Shown piece after piece: positions 14,060 to 18,573 of a stretch of DNA of 18,573 nucleotides. The DNA lies in the NCBI GenBank assembly GCA_900547555.1, contig URHG01000048.1:1-18573 (forward strand). The letters run 5' to 3'. The notes under the pieces are model-generated. The model was not told the DNA's origin. It saw only the letters and a list, made by a program, of their open reading frames with translations, and made no database searches. Each line of letters starts with the position of its first letter. Within the stretch, counting starts at the first letter, position 1. The stretch comes from an uncultured Porphyromonadaceae bacterium (GTDB taxonomy: Bacteria > Bacteroidota > Bacteroidia > Bacteroidales > UBA11471). The position numbers were made by a program, and so were the translations under genes.

Positions 14060-15361
14060 TTATTCGATGTTACGTTTATCAATGACTCTTTTTGATTTAC
14101 CTTCGGAGCGTTGTATGCTGTTCGGTTCTACCAATTTTACGTCTGCGCTTATGGTCAGTACGCTTTTCAGTCGGTCGGCGAGCCGTTTTTTCAAAGCCAG
14201 CATGGCGCTGAGTTCGTCCGAAAAAAAATCCCGGCGGACTTCAACTTGGACTTGTAATGTATCGAGATTGTTGATGCGGTCGACTACCAGCAGATACTGA
14301 GGTTCGAATTCTAGCATATCCAATATCACGCTTTCGACTTGCGAGGGGAATACGTTGATACCGCGTATGATGAGCATATCGTCGCTTCGGCCTACGATTC
14401 GGGTCATGCGCACATTGGTACGGCCGCAATCGCAAACCCCTTCGATGAGAGACGTCAGGTCTTTGGTCCGGTAACGCAGGAGCGGCATACCTTCCTTCGT
14501 AAGTGTGGTGAAAACGAGTTCTCCGGTCTGTCCGGGAGGAAGCGGTTGCAAGGTTTCCGGCGAGATGATTTCGGGGAAATAGTGGTCTTCGAGTATATGG
14601 GAACCGTTTTTACATTCGCATTCATGTGCGACGCCCGGCCCCATGATTTCGCTTAGGCCATAGCAGTTGTAGGCACTCAGATGCAATCGGTTTTCGATTT
14701 CTTTCCGCATGTTTTCTGTCCACGGTTCGGCACCGAACATACCTACCCGCAATTTCAACATTTGAGAATTCACCCCCATTTTTTCAATGGTTTCGGCCAG
14801 ATAGAGAGCATAACTGGGGGTACAGGCTATGCCGGTAATTCCCAAATCCCGAATGAGGCGGACGTGTTTTTCGGTATTCCCCGTTGATGTAGGAATTACT
14901 GTCGCTCCTACATACTCGGCTCCGTAGTGGGCGCCCAGCCCTCCGGTGAAAAGCCCGTATCCGTAACCTACCGAGAAAATGTCGTTGCGTGTGATTCCGT
15001 ATGCCGTAAGACATCGGGCTATGCTTTCCTGCCATATTTCGAGGTCATGTCGGGTGTATCCTACGATGGTGGGATTGCCGGTTGTCCCCGACGAGGCATG
15101 TATCCGCACGATTTCGGAGGTGGGTACGGCTTGTAGTCCGAATGGGTAGTTGTCTCGCAGGTCTTGTTTGGTGGTGAACGGCAATTTCACGATGTCGTCG
15201 ATACTGCGTATATCATCGGGGGTAATATCCATTTCCTGCATCTTACGGCGGTAGAAAGGGGTATTGTGGTATACGGTCGAAACGAGTTTCCGCAAACGTT
15301 TGCTTTGCAGGTCATGCATTTGTTCGCGGCTCATACATTCTTTACTTTCGTTCCAAATCAT
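14060..15361 (-). CDS. paaK: Phenylacetate--CoA ligase (AMP-forming), PaaK family
   Basis: A 433-residue adenylate-forming enzyme that makes aryl-acetyl-CoA from an aryl acetate, CoA and ATP. Seen in order: the PaaK N-terminal segment (LRKLVSTVYHNTPFYRRKM), the ATP loop SSGTTG at 90-95, YGYGLFTGGLGAHYGAE, YNCYGLSEIMGPGVAHECE (the adenine/aryl site), LLRYRTKDLT, GRSDDMLIIRGINVFPSQVE at the hinge, and the C-terminal lid ending SKRVIDKRNIE. Length is normal. It lies 28 bases after the aminotransferase stop and 12 before the ACT gene. Known relatives act on phenylacetate or indole acetate; the exact substrate cannot be read here. In this operon it would feed aryl-CoA to IorAB for carboxylation, or work in reverse to make ATP. 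Confidence 0.94.
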   Translation of the reverse strand: MIWNESKECMSREQMHDLQSKRLRKLVSTVYHNTPFYRRKMQEMDITPDDIRSIDDIVKLPFTTKQDLRDNYPFGLQAVPTSEIVRIHASSGTTGNPTIVGYTRHDLEIWQESIARCLTAYGITRNDIFSVGYGYGLFTGGLGAHYGAEYVGATVIPTSTGNTEKHVRLIRDLGITGIACTPSYALYLAETIEKMGVNSQMLKLRVGMFGAEPWTENMRKEIENRLHLSAYNCYGLSEIMGPGVAHECECKNGSHILEDHYFPEIISPETLQPLPPGQTGELVFTTLTKEGMPLLRYRTKDLTSLIEGVCDCGRTNVRMTRIVGRSDDMLIIRGINVFPSQVESVILDMLEFEPQYLLVVDRINNLDTLQVQVEVRRDFFSDELSAMLALKKRLADRLKSVLTISADVKLVEPNSIQRSEGKSKRVIDKRNIE

Positions 15362-15389
15362 GGTATTATTTGTTCTTAAAGATTTGTGT

Positions 15390-16718
15390 TTATAAAATGG
15401 GGTGGTCTTTGCGGAATTTCTCCATTCTTTCTTGTAACACGGGATAAAGTTCGTCGCGCATGCGCGATGTGCAACCTCGCACGCCTTGTTGTTCGCTGCC
15501 GGTGGTCGATAGCGAAATGCTACTTACCCCGTAATAGAGTAGTTCGCGCATGAGTTCCCCGCTTGTCATGTCGCCGTAACCGATGGTGAAAAAAAATCCG
15601 TCTCCGACCGGTTGCGTAACGTCCCGATCGTAAACGATATGGAAACCGTTATCGGTGAAGATTTTCTTCATCTTGGCGGCTCTTTCGGCATAAACGCAGG
15701 TGTCGGAGACAAAGTCTATCGTCCCGTCGATCGACCGGTTGAGCATCTCGGCATAGCCGTATTGGGTCGATGCGGTGCAGCCCGAAGTAATCATGTACAG
15801 AATCGAGGCGATGAATGTAGGGCCGAAAATACCCGAGTCGGCATACCGTTCGGCCAGTGCCGGAAATTGCCGGTCGAATAGTTTGTCGGAAATACATGCC
15901 AATGCGATGCGCTGCCCGGCATAACTGAAAATTTTCGAAGCCGACAGCATAATGATATAATTGTCGGTGTATCGGGATACGGTAGGAGGGTAGGGCGGTT
16001 CAAAAGGCTTCCCCATATCCCTGCGGAAATCCATGCAGAAGTAGGCAAGGTCTTCGAGAACGACGACATCGTGTTTTGTCGCCAGTTCTCCGATGATTTT
16101 CAGTTCGCTTTCTTCCAGACAGATCCATGCCGGATTATTGGGATTGGAATAGATAATGGCTGCGATATGGCCTTTTTCGAGAAACGACTCCAATTTGTCC
16201 CGCAAGTTGTTTCCCCTGAAATGATAAATGTCGAATTGTTCCCACTTCACGCCCAAAATGCGCAACTGCGATTTCTGTATGGGGAACCCCGGGTCTATAA
16301 ATAAAACGGTATCTTTTTGCGGATCACGTTGAGTACAAGCGATGAAAGAGGCAAAAGACGAGGCAACCGACCCGGTTGTTGGTATGCAGGCTCGGGGCGA
16401 TATGTCGGTATTTATAAATGCCTTTACAAATCGCGACGCCGCATCTTTCAGTTCCTGTATACCGGCGGCAGCCGGATAGGTTGCCCCTACACCGCGGTCG
16501 AGTGCTGCTTTTTCGGCTTCTATGCCTATGCGATTGGCCGGTAAGCCGGGTGAGCCTTGATCCATGCGGATAAAAGGAATTCCAGTTTCCTTTTCGAGAT
16601 ACGAGGCGACCAGCAGGACTTCGCCTATGGTGGCCTCTTGCAAGTTGGCCACTTTCATTTTACGGGCGGCATCTTCGACGAGAGCGGTACTGAATATTGG
16701 GTGTTTCATCGTCTTCAT
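15390..16718 (-). CDS. PLP-dependent aminotransferase (class I/II), aryl-acid operon
   Basis: A 442-residue fold-type I aminotransferase. Visible are YSNPNNPAW (190-198), LEDLAY (221-226, Asp223 facing the pyridine nitrogen), and SASKIFSYAGQRIALA (259-274) with K262 forming the Schiff base. Also present are a GATYPAAAGIQELKDA segment near 78-93 and C-terminal Arg residues in GCTSRMRDEL. The start is taken at ATG 16718, whose ATGA overlaps the iorB stop; the ATG three codons on (16709) is equally possible. Coupling to iorAB and the ligase indicates that it interconverts aromatic amino acids and aryl pyruvates, the substrates or products of IorAB. The amino donor cannot be read. Confident on family, less on substrate. 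Confidence 0.92.
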   Translation of the reverse strand: MKTMKHPIFSTALVEDAARKMKVANLQEATIGEVLLVASYLEKETGIPFIRMDQGSPGLPANRIGIEAEKAALDRGVGATYPAAAGIQELKDAASRFVKAFINTDISPRACIPTTGSVASSFASFIACTQRDPQKDTVLFIDPGFPIQKSQLRILGVKWEQFDIYHFRGNNLRDKLESFLEKGHIAAIIYSNPNNPAWICLEESELKIIGELATKHDVVVLEDLAYFCMDFRRDMGKPFEPPYPPTVSRYTDNYIIMLSASKIFSYAGQRIALACISDKLFDRQFPALAERYADSGIFGPTFIASILYMITSGCTASTQYGYAEMLNRSIDGTIDFVSDTCVYAERAAKMKKIFTDNGFHIVYDRDVTQPVGDGFFFTIGYGDMTSGELMRELLYYGVSSISLSTTGSEQQGVRGCTSRMRDELYPVLQERMEKFRKDHPIL

Positions 16719-17299
16719 ATACTTTTTTGTACGGCGTTATACCCTATCGATAGAGCTTTGAGATTCATCTCTATGACGGCTTGGCCTTTGTTGGCAAAAA
16801 CACGGGCGATGCTTTTTTCGAGATCGGAGTATCCGATGATTTGCAACGATTTGGCTGCGGCTCCAAGCAATATTACATTGGCGCATTTGGGAAGATTGTG
16901 TTCTTTCGCCAATTCGTTTACGTCGAGCATGATGACACGGGGCAGTTTTTGCAATTCGGCTTTCAGTACTTGTTCGTCGGGATAATTGGGGATATTGACG
17001 AAGGGAGCCGAAGAGGTGATAATCCACCCCTCTTGGGAGAGATAAGGCAGGTAACGCAATGCTTCCATGGGTTCGAGCGATATGATGACGTCGGCGCTGC
17101 CGGAGGCAATGAGATCCGAGTTTATGGGGCGGTCGGCAATGCGCAGATTCGATTGCACGTCGCCTCCGCGTTGACTCATGCCATGTACTTCGGCTTGTTT
17201 GATGTATAAGTTTTCGGCAAGGGCGGCTTCCCCTATGATAGCGGCGATGGAAAGTATTCCTTGCCCTCCCACGCCCGATAATATTATGTCGGTTTTCAT
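16715..17299 (-). CDS. iorB: Indolepyruvate ferredoxin oxidoreductase, beta subunit
   Basis: A 194-residue gamma-domain subunit of the 2-oxoacid:ferredoxin oxidoreductase family. It starts MKTDIILSGVGGQGILSIAA, the conserved GVGGQG loop, followed by QAEVHGMSQRGGDVQSNLRI (35-54), both typical of IorB, and EPMEALRYLPYL. With IorA it converts aryl pyruvates plus CoA to aryl-acetyl-CoA, CO2 and reduced ferredoxin (or flavodoxin), reversibly. It has ATGA overlaps at both ends: its start with the iorA stop and its stop with the aminotransferase start. Only one cysteine (NLPKCANV) is present, so it carries no cluster by itself. Length is normal. Confidence 0.96.
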   Translation of the reverse strand: MKTDIILSGVGGQGILSIAAIIGEAALAENLYIKQAEVHGMSQRGGDVQSNLRIADRPINSDLIASGSADVIISLEPMEALRYLPYLSQEGWIITSSAPFVNIPNYPDEQVLKAELQKLPRVIMLDVNELAKEHNLPKCANVILLGAAAKSLQIIGYSDLEKSIARVFANKGQAVIEMNLKALSIGYNAVQKSI

Positions 17300-18573
17300 G
17301 CGTTTGCTTTTTTCTGTTTATGTTTGCGGTTCAACGTCTGTATACATTCCCTGCGGGGTATGATGACCGATGTGCCGCGATAATTGATTTCTTCACGCAA
17401 TACCTGCTTGATTTCTTCCATGTTTTTGGCAAGCGGTACGACTACGCGTACATGGGCCGGGTCGACGCCTAATCCCAAACAGATGGCTTCGAATTTATTG
17501 GTTCCAGCCGAGTCTTGACCTCCTGTCATTGCCGTAGTGAGATTGTCCGAGATGATGACGGTTATGGGACTGTTACAATTTACGGCATCGAGCAGACCCG
17601 TCATACCCGAATGCGTAAAAGTCGAGTCGCCGATGATGGCGATGGCAGGAAAAAGTCCTGCATCGGCCGCACCTTTGGCCATAGTAATCGACGCGCCCAT
17701 GTCTACGCAACTGTCGATGGCCCTGAACGGAGGCAGTGCCCCCAGTGTATAGCATCCTATGTCGCCGAAAACTTTGGCTGTCGGCATTTCGGCAACAATT
17801 TCGTTAATGGCGGCATATACGTCCCGATGTCCGCAACCCTGACACAAGGCGGGCGGACGGGGTACGACAACTTGCGATGCGGCGTGAGGAACGGCCGGTC
17901 TCGTGTCCAATGCTTGGGCGACGTTGTCGGGCGTCAGTTCTCCGGTGCGGGGCAACAATCCCGATAGCCGCCCGACGATGTTGCAACGGGTCGGCAGGAT
18001 ACCCCTTAGTTGTTCTTCGACAAAAGGCTGCCCGTCCTCGACGACGATAATTTCTTCGCATTTCTCGGCCATGTCTCGGAGGAGCTTTTGGGGTAAAGGG
18101 TATTGTGAAATTTTCAGACAAGGGATATGACACCCGTCAGGAAAACATTCGTTTACATAGTTCCAGCCGATTCCGCAGGCCACGATACCCCGTTTTTCCG
18201 TTTTTTCGGGTGCGGCATACCGATTATAAGGAGATTCTTCCGATAAGTTTTCGAGCCGTGTTTGCTGGCTTACCAATTCGGCATAACGTCGGCGGGCGTT
18301 TACCGGCAATAAAATGAAATTGGACGGATCGGCGTTGTTGTTTATCTCGTTGGGTTCGCGTACCGACGCCGTTTTTACGACGGCACGCGAATGGGCCATG
18401 CGGGTGGTAACCCGCATGAGTATGGGAAGTTTTAATTCTTCGGACAAGTCGTAGGCGTAACCCATCATATCGTAAGCTTCTTGTTGGGAAGACGGTTCCA
18501 GTATCGGCATGAGGGCGAATTTCCCGTAAAATCGCGAGTCTTGCTCGTTTTGAGAAGAGTGCATCGACGGGTC
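17296..18573 (-). CDS. iorA: Indolepyruvate ferredoxin oxidoreductase, alpha subunit (5' end outside window)
   Basis: The frame runs off the window: the codons before the first internal ATG (18564) read DPS, giving DPSMHSSQNEQDSRF, a conserved IorA stretch. About 425 residues are present; perhaps 100 N-terminal ones, with the start of the pyrimidine domain, are missing. The TPP domain is clear: CQGCGHRDVYAAIN, GDIGCYTLGALPPFRAIDSC and GDSTFTHSGMTGLLDAVNCN, then IISDNLTTAMTGGQDSAGTN. The protein ends VIIPRRECIQTLNRKHKQKKANA. Archaeal IorA carries a C-terminal ferredoxin-like domain with eight cysteines after this point; here there is only one late Cys and a lysine-rich tail, so that domain is absent. 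The CQGC, GC and EC cysteines could still hold one cluster near TPP (inference). First visible gene of the operon; its promoter is outside. Confidence 0.95.
   Translation of the reverse strand, partial: DPSMHSSQNEQDSRFYGKFALMPILEPSSQQEAYDMMGYAYDLSEELKLPILMRVTTRMAHSRAVVKTASVREPNEINNNADPSNFILLPVNARRRYAELVSQQTRLENLSEESPYNRYAAPEKTEKRGIVACGIGWNYVNECFPDGCHIPCLKISQYPLPQKLLRDMAEKCEEIIVVEDGQPFVEEQLRGILPTRCNIVGRLSGLLPRTGELTPDNVAQALDTRPAVPHAASQVVVPRPPALCQGCGHRDVYAAINEIVAEMPTAKVFGDIGCYTLGALPPFRAIDSCVDMGASITMAKGAADAGLFPAIAIIGDSTFTHSGMTGLLDAVNCNSPITVIISDNLTTAMTGGQDSAGTNKFEAICLGLGVDPAHVRVVVPLAKNMEEIKQVLREEINYRGTSVIIPRRECIQTLNRKHKQKKANA

Overview
The window looks like a piece of chromosome from an anaerobic gut- or oral-type Bacteroidales (Bacteroidota). 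The grounds are: several genes preceded by the Bacteroidota sigma -7 box TAnnTTTG (mostly TATCTTTG or TATATTTG, once with a TTG exactly 20 bases upstream), weak or absent Shine-Dalgarno sequences, an S16 with a long Ala/Glu/Lys-rich tail, and families typical of that group (DUF4286 beside ruvC, DUF2023 beside flavodoxin, IorAB-aminotransferase-PaaK-ACT). I cannot assign a genus.

Left part (1-2330): the 3' part of rpsP ends at a clean terminator. It is followed by an iron-sulfur-flavoprotein-like gene, then the convergent pair DUF4286-ruvC (1-base gap), and a tRNA-Ala(GGC) with its own terminator. Middle-left (2331-6724): an AT-rich secreted/membrane protein of unknown function, a shared bidirectional terminator, and a large YfhO-family membrane protein on the minus strand. 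Then 6725-8591 holds a minus-strand unit queD-queE-BASS-type transporter; the first two genes make the queuosine precursor 7-carboxy-7-deazaguanine.

From 8770 to 12602 the plus strand carries three small units. They are flavodoxin-DUF2023 (ATGA-coupled), a RIC/YtfE-like di-iron protein with a LuxR-type regulator (ATGA-coupled, ending at a UUCG-capped terminator), and a secreted alpha/beta hydrolase with a PaaI-like hotdog thioesterase. The first two suggest iron-sparing electron transfer and repair of nitrosative or oxidative damage.

At 12639-13532 lies an AT-rich RES-domain toxin-type gene cut by an in-frame TAG, without an antitoxin partner. It sits between the thioesterase and a strong hairpin.

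The right end (13628-18573, minus strand) is a tight operon read as iorA-iorB-aminotransferase-PaaK-ACT. It interconverts aryl acetates, aryl-acetyl-CoA, aryl pyruvates and aromatic amino acids. It could run as fermentation of Phe/Tyr/Trp or, with the AMP-forming ligase and ACT sensor, as reductive-carboxylation salvage of aryl acids into amino acids. No phage, transposon, CRISPR array or complete defence system is visible; the best candidates for something unusual are the broken RES gene, the aryl-acid operon and the unknown secreted protein.
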